Source: Clostridium sp. AM22-11AC
GTDB taxonomy: Bacteria > Bacillota > Clostridia > Lachnospirales > Lachnospiraceae
Length of the DNA stretch: 29,230 bases
Direction: 5' to 3'
Assembly: GCF_003473545.1 (NCBI RefSeq)
Contig: NZ_QUCM01000029.1
Location: 1 to 29,230, forward strand
A program made the translations under genes and the position numbers. Under the pieces are notes generated by a model that saw only the letters and a list, made by a program, of their open reading frames with translations, did not search any database and was not told where the DNA came from. Positions within the stretch are counted from its first letter, which is position 1. Every line of letters starts with the position of its first letter. Shown in pieces: positions 21,410 to 29,228 of the stretch.

Positions 21410-21898
21410 CTAAGTCTCACTGCTTACATTTTCTCTACTGCTATCAATCTTATTTTTCAGTGCTGCTATGTACTTCATAAGCCACTCCGGCACCGGTGCA
21501 CCCATACGACCGGCATTTTCCGTAATAGATAATGCTTCATTCAACATATACCATACTGTAACCAGCAAGGAAAGCATTGTATTTGGGAGATTAAATCCCA
21601 ATACACCAGACGTCTGTATGATCACATAATCAATTACCATTCCTACAGCGATCACAAAAAGATACGCTACCTTTTTAGCAATGCCCTTAGCACCCTTTCT
21701 GCTGCTCCAGCCATAAGATTTATCATCTGGATGATCTAAAGCCTCCACTGCGCTTGCTGCCATACCTGAAAGGTAATCGATCACCATCAGGCAGAGCAAA
21801 ATGCCCAGAAGATAAAAGGTTACTCCTAATTTCTGACTTAAATATGCAACCAAGCCGGTTACACAAACCTGAATACTCATACATATGCTCCTATTCAT
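21410..21898 (-). CDS. Phage holin family protein (holin 4 / toxin-secretion type)
   Basis: A 162-residue membrane protein. Hydrophobic segments lie at about residues 8-22, 27-45, 73-95 and 105-120, with a charged C-terminus. The LCLMVIDYLSGMAAS segment and the GWSSRKGAKGIAKKVAYLFVIAVGMVIDY stretch (partly shown) match the Phage_holin_4 family of Gram-positive phages. These form membrane lesions letting endolysin reach the wall. The ATG at 21898 has GAAGGTG upstream. An alternative ATG six codons later has a closer AGGAG. The gene follows the structural-protein fragment and precedes the toxin locus and lysozyme on the same strand. Confidence 0.88.
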   Translation of the reverse strand: MNRSICMSIQVCVTGLVAYLSQKLGVTFYLLGILLCLMVIDYLSGMAASAVEALDHPDDKSYGWSSRKGAKGIAKKVAYLFVIAVGMVIDYVIIQTSGVLGFNLPNTMLSLLVTVWYMLNEALSITENAGRMGAPVPEWLMKYIAALKNKIDSSRENVSSET

Positions 21899-21926
21899 CT
21901 TTATTTACACCTTCTTTCATCGTTTA

Positions 21927-22484
21927 CTACGGATTTATCTTACATACAACATGACTGCTCAAAGCACTTAATTCCTCGCTGTCAAAGTCATTGTTATTAG
22001 CTTTTCGCCGGATCATCAATGCAATGTAACACTCCTCTTCTGCAGTGTATGAAACATTTGCCTTATCAAACGGAGTTTCTGTTGAGGTGGATCCACCTGC
22101 ATCCGGATCTACTACCATCCACGGATTTCCATTGTGCATGACAGTTGTATACTGAAGGTCTGTATTTCCTGGAATGATTACATAATAATTCTGGACTTCA
22201 TATGTGTCATCACAGGATACTGTCAGCGTTTCTCCTGCTGCCAGCTTAATCCCTTTCTGGTCTGTATATGGGTATGACAATGCTCGCTTTCCTGAAGTGC
22301 TTATATCTACCGATAAACCTGTTTTTCCTGAATTCGTGTATGGCGCTGTGATATATTCTCCTGCAACCCAATCCGGCAAAAATTTTTCCCATACCGTAAC
22401 CTGGAATTCCTTTTTATATTTTCCGCATACAACTGTAATAACTGCTTTTCCCCTTACTGATGAATGTTTTTCAATAAATTCCAA
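21927..22484 (-). pseudogene. 5'-truncated phage structural/baseplate protein (C-terminal fragment)
   Basis: An open frame of 185 codons begins only at a TTG with no ribosome binding site, preceded by a stop two codons upstream. The first residues, GKAVITVVCGKYKKEFQVTV, look like the last strands of a bacterial Ig-like (Big2) domain. It therefore appears to be the C-terminal part of a larger surface or tail protein. The remainder (DWVAGEYITAPYTNSGKTG..., then ALMIRRKANNNDFD) resembles phage tail-fibre/minor structural modules with a receptor or carbohydrate-binding fold, which is my impression only. It sits immediately upstream of the holin, the usual place for tail genes, supporting a decayed prophage. 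Confidence 0.6.
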
Positions 22485-22508
22485 TAATTATCCATAAATG
22501 TACACAAA

Positions 22509-22553
22509 AAGGACCATCTCTTCCGGTACCTGTGGTACGCTGAGATGATCCTT
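22509..22553 (-). terminator. Intrinsic terminator downstream of the lipoprotein pseudogene
   Basis: On the minus strand AAGGATCATCTC pairs with GAGATGGTCCTT (one wobble) around an inner GTACC/GGTAC stem. A TTTTTG tract follows. It ends the ABC permease/lipoprotein transcript before the phage remnant. Confidence 0.85.
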
Positions 22554-22566
22554 CTTAAACCTCTGT

Positions 22567-23081
22567 TTATTCTGTTACCTGGACTGCATAATTTTTTACC
22601 TGGTATGTAACACCGTCCAGCTTTACTTTTCCATTTTTTTTCAGCTTTCCGCTGTTATTTACGATCACGCTGCTTCCGGCCGTAAGGACCGGCTTTGCAT
22701 TTTCTTTCACTTCAGCGCCTGTATAGTCACTGTCCTTATAAACATCCTCTTCTACGGTTACAATATCCCAACCACTATCTGACTGGATCCGGGTTCCGTC
22801 CGGGCCATATACTTTCCCATCGACCAGTGTATTTGTATAAGCCCGTCCGTCTTTATCCATGTAATAGGCCAGCCGGTCAGTTCCGCCTGTCAGCTTTAAT
22901 TCCCCGTCTGTCTGAAGCTGTCCTAAAGAATTTTCATTCTGGCTTAAATAGTAGATTCCCGCAGGAAGGCATCTCGTGGAAGAACCGATCTCGCTGTCTT
23001 TTCACTGCTTCCGCAGGCTGTAAGAGCTGCCATGGAAAATGCCATCAGCAGAGCCATCCATTTTTTTCCTGTCTTTTTCAA
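22567..23081 (-). pseudogene. Frameshifted secreted lipoprotein gene next to sugar ABC permeases
   Basis: AAAGGAGG precedes a TTG start at 23081 encoding MKKTGKKWMALLMAFSMAAL and lipobox LTAC, a clear lipoprotein signal. The frame stops after about 45 codons. The adjacent frame is open from the AAAA run at 22999-23002 and continues as ...PAGIYYLSQNENSLGQ and GWDIVTVEEDVYKDSDYTG to 22567. One extra A there would restore a single protein of about 170 residues. The second part has acidic, Tyr/Gly-rich repeats of surface-protein type. Either a one-base deletion (biological or sequencing error) or a deletion fusing a solute-binding-protein leader to another gene could explain it. Role unknown. Confidence 0.6.
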
Positions 23082-23141
23082 GTTTTTGTTCCTCCTTTAA
23101 TTAATGATGTCCCCTTGTAAAACTTTCCGGGATCAAAAACA

Positions 23142-24047
23142 TCATCCTTTTACAGCTCCCATCATAATTCCCTTTACAAAATGTTTCTGGAACATAGGAT
23201 AAATAAACAAGATAGGCAGAACTACCACAACAGAAACTGTCATACGAATGGAAGTAGAGGTCTGCTGTGTTGCCAGGGACGCCATGTTCATGGCACCGCC
23301 GCCACTGTTCTTTACTGTCATCGCCAGAGAACTGGCCTGGTTGATATACTGGTAAAGAAGGTACTGAAGGGAATATAATTTCTGGTCTGTTATGTAGATC
23401 AATGTATCCTGGAAAGAATTCCACTGTCCCACTGCCGTGAAAATAGCAATGGTTGCCAGGATCGGTGTACATACAGGAAGGATCACTTTCCAGAATATCA
23501 TAAGGACACCGGCCCCGTCCAGCTCTGCTGCCTCCTGTAAAGATCTTGGCAATGACTCCACATAGGTCTTTACCAGGATAATATTAAATGGCTGTACAAT
23601 GGTAGGGATCACATAGACCCAGAATGTATTGGTCAGATGCAGGTTTTTCATGGTGATAAACATGGGGATCATACCTGCATTAAAATACATGGTGATCACT
23701 ACAAAGCGATACCAGAACTTTCTTCCCCACATCCGCTCCTGGGTAAACATAAATCCCATAAACGCGGATGCAAGCACAGAAAGGGCTGTTCCAAGGACAG
23801 TTCTGGCAACCGAGATCACAGCCGCGTTAAAAATACCGTTTAATTTTAATACCTGCTTATAATTATCCAAATGAAAGCCCTTTGGGAAAAACAGGATCTC
23901 TCCCGCAGCGCTTAAGTCATTGGCGCTTAAAGTGTTGATGATCAGATAATAGAACGGATAGGCACAGATCAGTGTCAGCAGACCAAATACCCCGTAATTA
24001 AAAACATTAAACACCTTATCCTTTCCTGTCAGTTTTCTTCTTTCCAT
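23142..24047 (-). CDS. Carbohydrate ABC transporter permease, LplC/YtcP type
   Basis: A 301-residue inner-membrane permease with six predicted helices. The EAA loop is ELDGAGVLMIFWKVILPVCTPI, and the C-terminus YPMFQKHFVKGIMMGAVKG is characteristic of MalG-like CUT1 permeases of the LplC/YtcP group, which import complex or polygalacturonate-type sugars in Firmicutes. I start it at the ATG at 24047 (MERRKLTGKDKV), with GGAGAAAGGG upstream. The longer frame begins inside the preceding gene. It pairs with the LplB-type gene directly upstream. The ATPase is not in the window, which is usual because a shared MsmX-type ATPase serves such systems. Confidence 0.9.
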   Translation of the reverse strand: MERRKLTGKDKVFNVFNYGVFGLLTLICAYPFYYLIINTLSANDLSAAGEILFFPKGFHLDNYKQVLKLNGIFNAAVISVARTVLGTALSVLASAFMGFMFTQERMWGRKFWYRFVVITMYFNAGMIPMFITMKNLHLTNTFWVYVIPTIVQPFNIILVKTYVESLPRSLQEAAELDGAGVLMIFWKVILPVCTPILATIAIFTAVGQWNSFQDTLIYITDQKLYSLQYLLYQYINQASSLAMTVKNSGGGAMNMASLATQQTSTSIRMTVSVVVVLPILFIYPMFQKHFVKGIMMGAVKG

Positions 24048-24093
24048 TCCCTTTCTCCTTTTCCAATTTTTTACATTTTCCCACTGTTTACTG

Positions 24094-25017
24094 TTATACC
24101 AGGGAAACACCGCGAATTTTCTTTGAAATTCTATTCACTGCCATCAGAAGAGTCACACTGATCAGACTCTTTAACATACTGATCGCTGTTGCCAGAGAAA
24201 GGCTGCTTCCCGTCATACCAATATTGTAAACATACAGATCCAGTACCTGGATATGTGCTTTGTTAAATGCATTCTGGAACACAAAATACTGGTCCATACC
24301 ATTATTTAAGAAGTTTGCAACAGAAAGCATCAGCATAACAAAGTAGGTAGGCATCAGCTCCGGAAGTGTGATATAGCGCATCAGTTGAAATCTTCCCGCA
24401 CCGTCTACACGGGCTGCCTCATACATCTCCTGATCAATTCCCGCAATGGAAGCCAGATACATGATAGCGCCCCAGCCAAGACCTTTCCAGGTACTCCACA
24501 GTAGCATGGCGATATAGGTGTGGGAATCACTGTCCAGGAATTTGATCGGTTTTAAGATCACTCCCAGATTTTGTAAAACTGTATTGACCATACCTGTATT
24601 GGAAAACAGACAGAATGCAACTGCATATACTAAAACCCAGCTGATAAAGTTCGGGATCGTAGTCAGGGTCTGCACCATTTTCCGGAACCATTTGCACTTG
24701 ATCTCATTTAAAAACACTGCAAAGAACAGCGGCAGTACCGATGTTGCAATGTTTAAAAAGCTCATGGCAAAGGTATTCCGCATTACAATAAACAGCTGAC
24801 GCACCTGAGCCGGGTTTACAAAGATCATTTTAAACCAGCGCAGCCCCATAAAATTGCACTGGGATAATTTCAACGGCGGCTTGTAATCATAAAATGAATA
24901 GATCCAGCCATGAAGCGGGAAATAAGAAAATGCAAAACATAACAGTAAAAACGGGAGCATGTACAAAAACATGCGTTTTCCCTGATCCAGCTTCTTCTTT
25001 TTCGGTTTTTCTTTCAT
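24094..25017 (-). CDS. Sugar ABC transporter permease, LplB type
   Basis: A 307-residue MalF-like permease with six helices after a basic N-terminus (MKEKPKKKKLDQGKRMFLY). The EAA motif EAARVDGAGRFQLMRYITLP (about 202-221) contacts the ATPase. FAVFLNEIKCKWFRKMVQTLTTIPNFISW and NNGMDQYFVFQNAFN are characteristic of LplB relatives. It is the first gene of the minus-strand unit, 46 bp before the LplC-type gene, with an extended -10 promoter at 25046-25054. It is divergent from a DUF624 gene, a common partner of these importers. Confidence 0.9.
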   Translation of the reverse strand: MKEKPKKKKLDQGKRMFLYMLPFLLLCFAFSYFPLHGWIYSFYDYKPPLKLSQCNFMGLRWFKMIFVNPAQVRQLFIVMRNTFAMSFLNIATSVLPLFFAVFLNEIKCKWFRKMVQTLTTIPNFISWVLVYAVAFCLFSNTGMVNTVLQNLGVILKPIKFLDSDSHTYIAMLLWSTWKGLGWGAIMYLASIAGIDQEMYEAARVDGAGRFQLMRYITLPELMPTYFVMLMLSVANFLNNGMDQYFVFQNAFNKAHIQVLDLYVYNIGMTGSSLSLATAISMLKSLISVTLLMAVNRISKKIRGVSLV

Positions 25018-25045
25018 GGTAATTCCCCCTATATTGTTTTTCTAA

Positions 25046-25054
25046 AGTATAGCA
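25046..25054 (-). promoter_or_regulatory. Extended -10 promoter of the LplB-LplC unit
   Basis: Minus strand TGCTATACT (TG at 25054-25053, TATACT at 25051-25046), about 30 bp before the lplB-like ATG. No recognisable -35 was found. Confidence 0.5.
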
Positions 25055-25264
25055 TGGTGATTTTGATGCCAGTACCCTTCCTTTTTCAGAAATAATATAG
25101 TAATTTTTCCATTCTTTTCTTTTTAGCGTATGGATGTATCTTATTTTTGCTGTACTTTTCCTGTGTTTTTTCTTCTACTTTTAATGCCTGTTCTTTTCTA
25201 TACTTAATACATACTTATTTCCATTATGAACGATTGTTTTATTAATACAGGAGGAATTACCCCA

Positions 25265-25882
25265 ATGAAATTAAATTTAAACGCCCCGTTTTTCCAGTTT
25301 ATCAATACAGCCTTTGATTTTGTTATATTAAACATCTGCTTTATTTTGACCTGCCTGCCGGTTTTCACCATTGGGGCGGCACTTACCGCCCTTTATACAG
25401 TGACCATGGCAGAGGCAGAGGACAAAGGACTTCCCTTTACAAAAACTTATTTTCATACCTTTACCCGGTGTTTTATCCGGTCCAGTCTTCTGTTTGCCGG
25501 CTGCATCTGCATCGGTGCCCTGCTTCTTTTCTGCCTGTTTTTCTGGCTTTCCTTTGAAAGCCTGCTGGCACTGATCCCCAGTGTCCTTTCCCTGGCAGCG
25601 CTGATCGCCCTTGTGATCTGCCTGATCTACCTGTTTCCTCTTCTGGCCCGGTATGAATGTTCCTCCAGGCAGCTTTTATTCAATGCCCTGTTTATCGGCA
25701 CCTCCCATCTGCCTGCTACCGGACTGTTTGCCGTAATCTTTGCGGCAGCCGGATTTCTCTTCAAGATCTGGTATCCGGCACGTACTTTTATGCTCCTTAT
25801 GGGCTGCAGCTTTCTGGCTTACTGCTTCAGTTTTCTGTTTCTTAAGATCTTTAAAAGCCAGGAAATAGTTGGTCATAATTAA
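25265..25882 (+). CDS. DUF624 (YesL-like) membrane protein
   Basis: A 205-residue, approximately five-helix protein of the DUF624/YesL family. The diagnostic N-terminus is FFQFINTAFDFVILNICFILTCLPVFTIGAALTALYTVTM, and YLFPLLARYECSSRQLLFNAL is the second signature (each only partly conserved). YesL-type genes accompany LplBC-type sugar ABC importers and glycoside hydrolases in Firmicutes; their molecular role is unknown. The start is the ATG at 25265, with GGAGG about 10 nt upstream. The ATG at 25226 would add 13 unrelated residues. It is transcribed away from the permease genes. No convincing terminator follows. Confidence 0.88.
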   Translation: MKLNLNAPFFQFINTAFDFVILNICFILTCLPVFTIGAALTALYTVTMAEAEDKGLPFTKTYFHTFTRCFIRSSLLFAGCICIGALLLFCLFFWLSFESLLALIPSVLSLAALIALVICLIYLFPLLARYECSSRQLLFNALFIGTSHLPATGLFAVIFAAAGFLFKIWYPARTFMLLMGCSFLAYCFSFLFLKIFKSQEIVGHN

Positions 25883-25965
25883 TGTATCAAACAAAATATT
25901 CACAATTTTATTTGTTTTTAGCCTTGATTTTTGTCACTTTTTAAACGTTCCATTTTTTTCAAAAG

Positions 25966-25974
25966 TGCTATAAT
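25966..25974 (+). promoter_or_regulatory. Extended -10 promoter of rplY
   Basis: TGCTATAAT (TG at 25966-25967, TATAAT at 25969-25974). No good -35 and no sigma-B-type box was seen. The leader would be about 120 nt. Confidence 0.6.
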
Positions 25975-26032
25975 ACAGTCAGTGCAAATAAGAACTTCTT
26001 CATAAAAGCTCTCAATCTACACGAACACGCCA

Positions 26033-26059
26033 GATGTCCAGGTACTTTTACCGGACATC
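26033..26059 (+). promoter_or_regulatory. Hairpin in the rplY leader
   Basis: GATGTCC (26033-26039) pairs with GGACATC (26053-26059), extended by an inner GGT/ACC across a bulged A, with ACAC/GTGT further out. It lies about 40 nt upstream of the AGGAGG of rplY. It could be a protein-binding site for autogenous control of L25; this is inference. Confidence 0.45.
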
Positions 26060-26100
26060 GGTGGTGTCAATTTAAAGTGACAATGTAGGAGGCAATCATT

Positions 26101-26709
26101 ATGACGACGTTAAAAGCAGAAAAAAGAGATCCACAGGTAAAAGCTAAAAAATTAAGACGTGAAGGTTTTGTTACCGGTGTTTTATATGGTAAGGAAATGA
26201 AAGAAAACATTGCGTTGAAATTTGAAGAAAAAGAAGCATTGCGTTTTATGAAGGACGCAAAAGAAGGCGCACAGGCTTCTCTGGATATTGAAGGAGAAAC
26301 TGTAAACGCCATGGTTAAAAATATCGATTATGACCCAATGAGCAAAAAAGTACTGGCTCTGGATTTCCAGGCACTGGTTGCCGGTGAAGTCGTATCCGCT
26401 ACCGTTCCTGTTCATTTTCTCAATGAAGAGATCGTCCAGGGTGTCTTTGAACCGGAACTTTCCGAGATCCATTACAAAGCAGACCCGGCTCATCTTCTGG
26501 AACCGATTGAGATCGACCTGGCTAAACTGCCTGCAGGTACAAAGAATATGTATGTAAAAGACCTGAAACTGGAAGAAAAAGGTGTCAACGTTTCCACCCC
26601 AGCTGACACCCAGCTGTTCCATATCGCTGATTTTATCAAGACAGATGATGACGATGCAGAAGAGGAAGATGACGCAGCTGCTACTGATAAAAAGGCTGCT
26701 AAGAAGTGA
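26101..26709 (+). CDS. rplY: 50S ribosomal protein L25, general stress protein CTC type
   Basis: A 202-residue two-domain L25 (TL5/CTC) that binds 5S rRNA. The N-terminal L25 domain (about 1-90) includes KLRREGFVTGVLYGKE, and VKNIDYDPMSKKVLALDFQAL closes it. The C-terminal TL5 domain (about 95-180) has VPVHFLNEEIVQGVFEPELSEIHYKADP and EIDLAKLPAG. The end is an unusually acidic and then Lys-rich tail (DDDDAEEEDD...DKKAAKK). The start has AGGAGG about 8 nt upstream. It is a single-gene unit with its own promoter, leader hairpin and terminator. Confidence 0.95.
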   Translation: MTTLKAEKRDPQVKAKKLRREGFVTGVLYGKEMKENIALKFEEKEALRFMKDAKEGAQASLDIEGETVNAMVKNIDYDPMSKKVLALDFQALVAGEVVSATVPVHFLNEEIVQGVFEPELSEIHYKADPAHLLEPIEIDLAKLPAGTKNMYVKDLKLEEKGVNVSTPADTQLFHIADFIKTDDDDAEEEDDAAATDKKAAKK

Positions 26710-26721
26710 TTGTCGTTTATG

Positions 26722-26749
26722 ATGCCCGCCGGTCGGCGGGCATTTTTTT
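26722..26749 (+). terminator. rplY intrinsic terminator
   Basis: ATGCCCGCC / GGCGGGCAT form a perfect 9-bp stem with loop GGTC, followed by seven T. Confidence 0.95.
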
Positions 26750-26775
26750 GTGGCAGTTTTTAGTATCAAAAAGCC

Positions 26776-27585
26776 TTAAAATCCAAGGCTCTTTCCCCAT
26801 GACCGGAAATTCTCATACCCTTTATCAAAGGCATCTCGGTATTCAAGAGGCACTGTTTTTCTTACAACGGCATAATTTCCTGAAATTTTGTTGCCTGTCT
26901 TTAAAAATCCATGATTTTCGCACAGATTTCGCACGTATTCATTATTGTTTATGATACCTCCTGTTGTTTCTGCCCTGCGAAAAGCTCTCGGCATAAATTC
27001 TGCCGGGCATCCATTGCAGTAAATTCTATACTGCACAGTCAAACGCTTTGGATCCATCTGAAATGTAATGGGAAACCAGGAGTTTAAGCATAACAAGCCC
27101 AAAGCATAGTAGTACTCTTCTTCATCACTAAACTCCAGCTGTTCATTCTGCCCCCAGGTCAGCTGTGTATAATGCTTTAAAGCTTGCGATAAATTAGATA
27201 AATCCACAGGTAAAGCTACAATAATTTTCCCCTTTGGCAGCTCAGATACCTGATCCGTAGTTATTTCCTGTGTATAACTATGCCCCATATCATCACTGAC
27301 CACCTTATAAAGGGCAAGATTGGATCTTTCATATAAGAGTGGGTACTCTTCTGACTGTGTATCTATATCATTTTCGCTCTCACATTTTATATTCAGGAGC
27401 AGATCCATATCATTTGCATTCCATATTTGCGGAGTATCCGGCGCGAAACTAATGCAAGGACCTGGAACCAGGAATTTAAATTTATCACATTCCTTTGCCT
27501 GACACCATTTTGCCGGTATATAATTATCTGCTACTGGAGCTACTGCCATGACTCCGTCATTTCTGCTTTCAAGTTCGCATTTCAT
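26776..27585 (-). CDS. Uncharacterised protein (269 aa)
   Basis: I do not recognise the family. The start is the ATG at 27585 (MKCELESRND), where GGAGG precedes by 9-10 nt; an upstream frame to 27660 lacks a ribosome binding site. The protein is soluble, with no signal or membrane segment. Cys pairs occur at AKWCQAKECDKF (about residues 27-35) and YCNGCPAEFMPRAF in the C-terminal third, so metal binding is possible. A Glu/Tyr-rich stretch (FSDEEEYYYALGLLCLN) and GKIIVALPVDLSN lie in the middle. The C-terminus has ENHGFLKTGNKISGNYAV. It converges on rplY and stands alone between it and a small coiled-coil gene. Confidence 0.7.
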   Translation of the reverse strand: MKCELESRNDGVMAVAPVADNYIPAKWCQAKECDKFKFLVPGPCISFAPDTPQIWNANDMDLLLNIKCESENDIDTQSEEYPLLYERSNLALYKVVSDDMGHSYTQEITTDQVSELPKGKIIVALPVDLSNLSQALKHYTQLTWGQNEQLEFSDEEEYYYALGLLCLNSWFPITFQMDPKRLTVQYRIYCNGCPAEFMPRAFRRAETTGGIINNNEYVRNLCENHGFLKTGNKISGNYAVVRKTVPLEYRDAFDKGYENFRSWGKSLGF

Positions 27586-27733
27586 ATTCTTTTTCCTCCA
27601 AACATGTTTTTTAATACTTTTGCTATTTGTCGGAAACCCTATAAATAGAATTCCCGCCAACGCAAATAACTAATTTTATAATAACAATAATTAAATAACC
27701 TTACTTTAAATGAAGCTCACTTTTGAATAAAGA

Positions 27734-28273
27734 TTAAACATCCAGATCAACTTCAAACCGGACTGTATTATTAAACTGGCTCAGCCTTGTTTCCAGCTTA
27801 AAGAGTTCTCTTTTAAGAGCGGTATACGCTTCATCAACCTCCCTCTTGTCGTAATTAATGTACTCATACTCTACTATACAGTGTTTCCGTCCATCATCGA
27901 TCCCCACAAAATCAAAACGATTTCTTCTTACCTTGAGTGTTCTGTTCCTCATCCCCCTCAGATCTCTGCATCGATCTTTAAGCTGCGCTATGCGGATCAT
28001 CATAATATCTGCACTCATCTTAACTCCACCCACGTCAATACAGACATTTGTATTGGCTTGATTGATGGCATGCTTGATCGTAATGATTTTTTTGTTAATA
28101 CTTTCCATTTTGGAAGAAACCTCCTGAAAGTCATAGTCCGGTCCAATGGCATTTTCACTGTCCGTCACAACAAACGTACTCAGTTCGTTTTCCTTCTCTT
28201 TCCAGTGCCGCAGTTCATCCTCCAGATTGTGGATCAGTTTGTTAGCGTAAAACGAGGTCATTTGCATTTTCAT
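27734..28273 (-). CDS. DIP1984/septicolysin-like coiled-coil protein (tentative)
   Basis: A 179-residue, charged, mostly helical protein. Helices at about 10-33 and 50-70 are separated by a polar segment, followed by TIKHAINQANTNV. The C-terminus has EVDEAYTALKRELFKLETRL, then SQFNNTVRFEVDLDV. The KHAINQAN segment and the closing helix plus NNTVRFEVD resemble the small DIP1984 (septicolysin-like) family in layout, but I am not certain. No signal peptide or membrane segment, so it is probably cytosolic. AGGAGG precedes the ATG and an extended -10 (TGCTATAGT) lies about 40 nt upstream. Function unknown. Confidence 0.6.
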   Translation of the reverse strand: MKMQMTSFYANKLIHNLEDELRHWKEKENELSTFVVTDSENAIGPDYDFQEVSSKMESINKKIITIKHAINQANTNVCIDVGGVKMSADIMMIRIAQLKDRCRDLRGMRNRTLKVRRNRFDFVGIDDGRKHCIVEYEYINYDKREVDEAYTALKRELFKLETRLSQFNNTVRFEVDLDV

Positions 28274-28334
28274 GGTTTGTTTCCTCCTGTGTTTTCATCT
28301 GACATAACTATAGCACAAAAAGACCTTTAGCATT

Positions 28335-28355
28335 TTCCAGAAATTTTTTCTGGAA
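28335..28355. repeat. 9-bp inverted repeat between the metallophosphoesterase and the coiled-coil gene
   Basis: TTCCAGAAA and TTTCTGGAA (arms 28335-28343, 28347-28355) form a perfect hairpin with a 3-nt loop, 15 bp after the metallophosphoesterase stop. No T-run follows on the minus strand. It may act as a weak terminator or an operator upstream of the extended -10 for the next gene. Confidence 0.5.
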
Positions 28356-28369
28356 CCTAAGAAACCTGG

Positions 28370-29125
28370 CTAATAAATTCTCTCTATTTTGTTATACAGG
28401 ATCTGAAAGTTTTTGCCTTCAACAACCATTTCTTCATCCACGTGGTAATGACCGCAAAACCACCGCTTAAACTGAACTTCCTTTCTGATCTTTTCAAAAT
28501 AATCAGTTAGTTCATCTGCCTTAAATCTCCAAGCTGAAAAATAATTTGACACCATGGTAGGCGCCGCATGTGTAATGATATAATCTGTCTCCATCCCATT
28601 TTTCCGCAAACTCTCCATACCTCGTTCCTGCTCTTCTTCAGAAGGCATCTCCTCAGGAAACCAGTTAATGCCCCGGATCCGATAATAATTTTTTCCCTGC
28701 TTTTTCAGATCAAGGATCTTTTCCTTTAATAACGGATCCTCTTTATCAAAAAGTCCGTCCGTTATATCAATGGATATGGCACCTCCCATTACCCAGAAAC
28801 GCTGTTTTTCTATTGTATATGTAAACCCGCGCATCAGATGAATAACATGTGGGCGAATAAACTGGACCAGCCCGCCATTCCACGGTTCTTCCTTATAAGA
28901 TTTCAGATGATCAAAACCTTCATGGTTACCATCTACCCACAACAGCGTATATGGAAGTTCTTTCTCTAACCGATCCAGCATCTGCTCTTCCCACTGTGAT
29001 TCACTCCACACACCTCCAAAATCTCCGCATACGATCAGATAATCATTCTTATCCGACTCCGAAAACCGTGGATCAAGCAGCCGGTTAAAATCTCCATGAC
29101 AATCACCTGTAAGATAAATGGCCAT
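28370..29125 (-). CDS. Calcineurin-like metallophosphoesterase
   Basis: A 251-residue dinuclear metal phosphoesterase. The signatures in order are GDCHG (residues 7-11), GDFGG (34-38), GNHEG (66-70), THAAPT near 185 and GHYH near the C-terminus (FCGHYHVDEE). Together they give the complete metal-binding and catalytic set of the superfamily. It is cytosolic with no signal peptide. Substrate could be a phosphoprotein, cyclic nucleotide or nucleotide, and sequence alone does not say. It is the first gene read leftward from the right contig edge. Confidence 0.92.
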   Translation of the reverse strand: MAIYLTGDCHGDFNRLLDPRFSESDKNDYLIVCGDFGGVWSESQWEEQMLDRLEKELPYTLLWVDGNHEGFDHLKSYKEEPWNGGLVQFIRPHVIHLMRGFTYTIEKQRFWVMGGAISIDITDGLFDKEDPLLKEKILDLKKQGKNYYRIRGINWFPEEMPSEEEQERGMESLRKNGMETDYIITHAAPTMVSNYFSAWRFKADELTDYFEKIRKEVQFKRWFCGHYHVDEEMVVEGKNFQILYNKIERIY

Positions 29126-29181
29126 CCATCATTCTCCCTTAACATTTCATCTAGTCTGTAACGCAGTTCTTATTTTCTAAT

Positions 29182-29228
29182 TTACTAAAACTTCCCACAC
29201 CTAAACAGGGCTTCGCACCTTGAAAATT
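29182..29228. repeat. Right contig-end repeat (inverted copy of left end)
   Basis: TTACTAAAACTTCCCACACC (29182-29201), 15 variable bases and ACCTTGAAAATT (29217-29228) are the exact reverse complement of the two blocks at 28-47 and 1-12, with the same spacing. Outward from here an rRNA operon copy is the most likely continuation. Confidence 0.8.

Noticed and set aside
26182..26769. 195-codon minus-strand frame opposite rplY
   Set aside because: Antisense shadow of L25; Phe/Cys-rich composition is typical of reverse reading of a Lys/Glu-rich gene.
28335..28355. Strong intrinsic terminator after the metallophosphoesterase
   Set aside because: The hairpin is perfect but AT-rich at the loop and lacks a following T-run on the minus strand; kept only as an inverted repeat.
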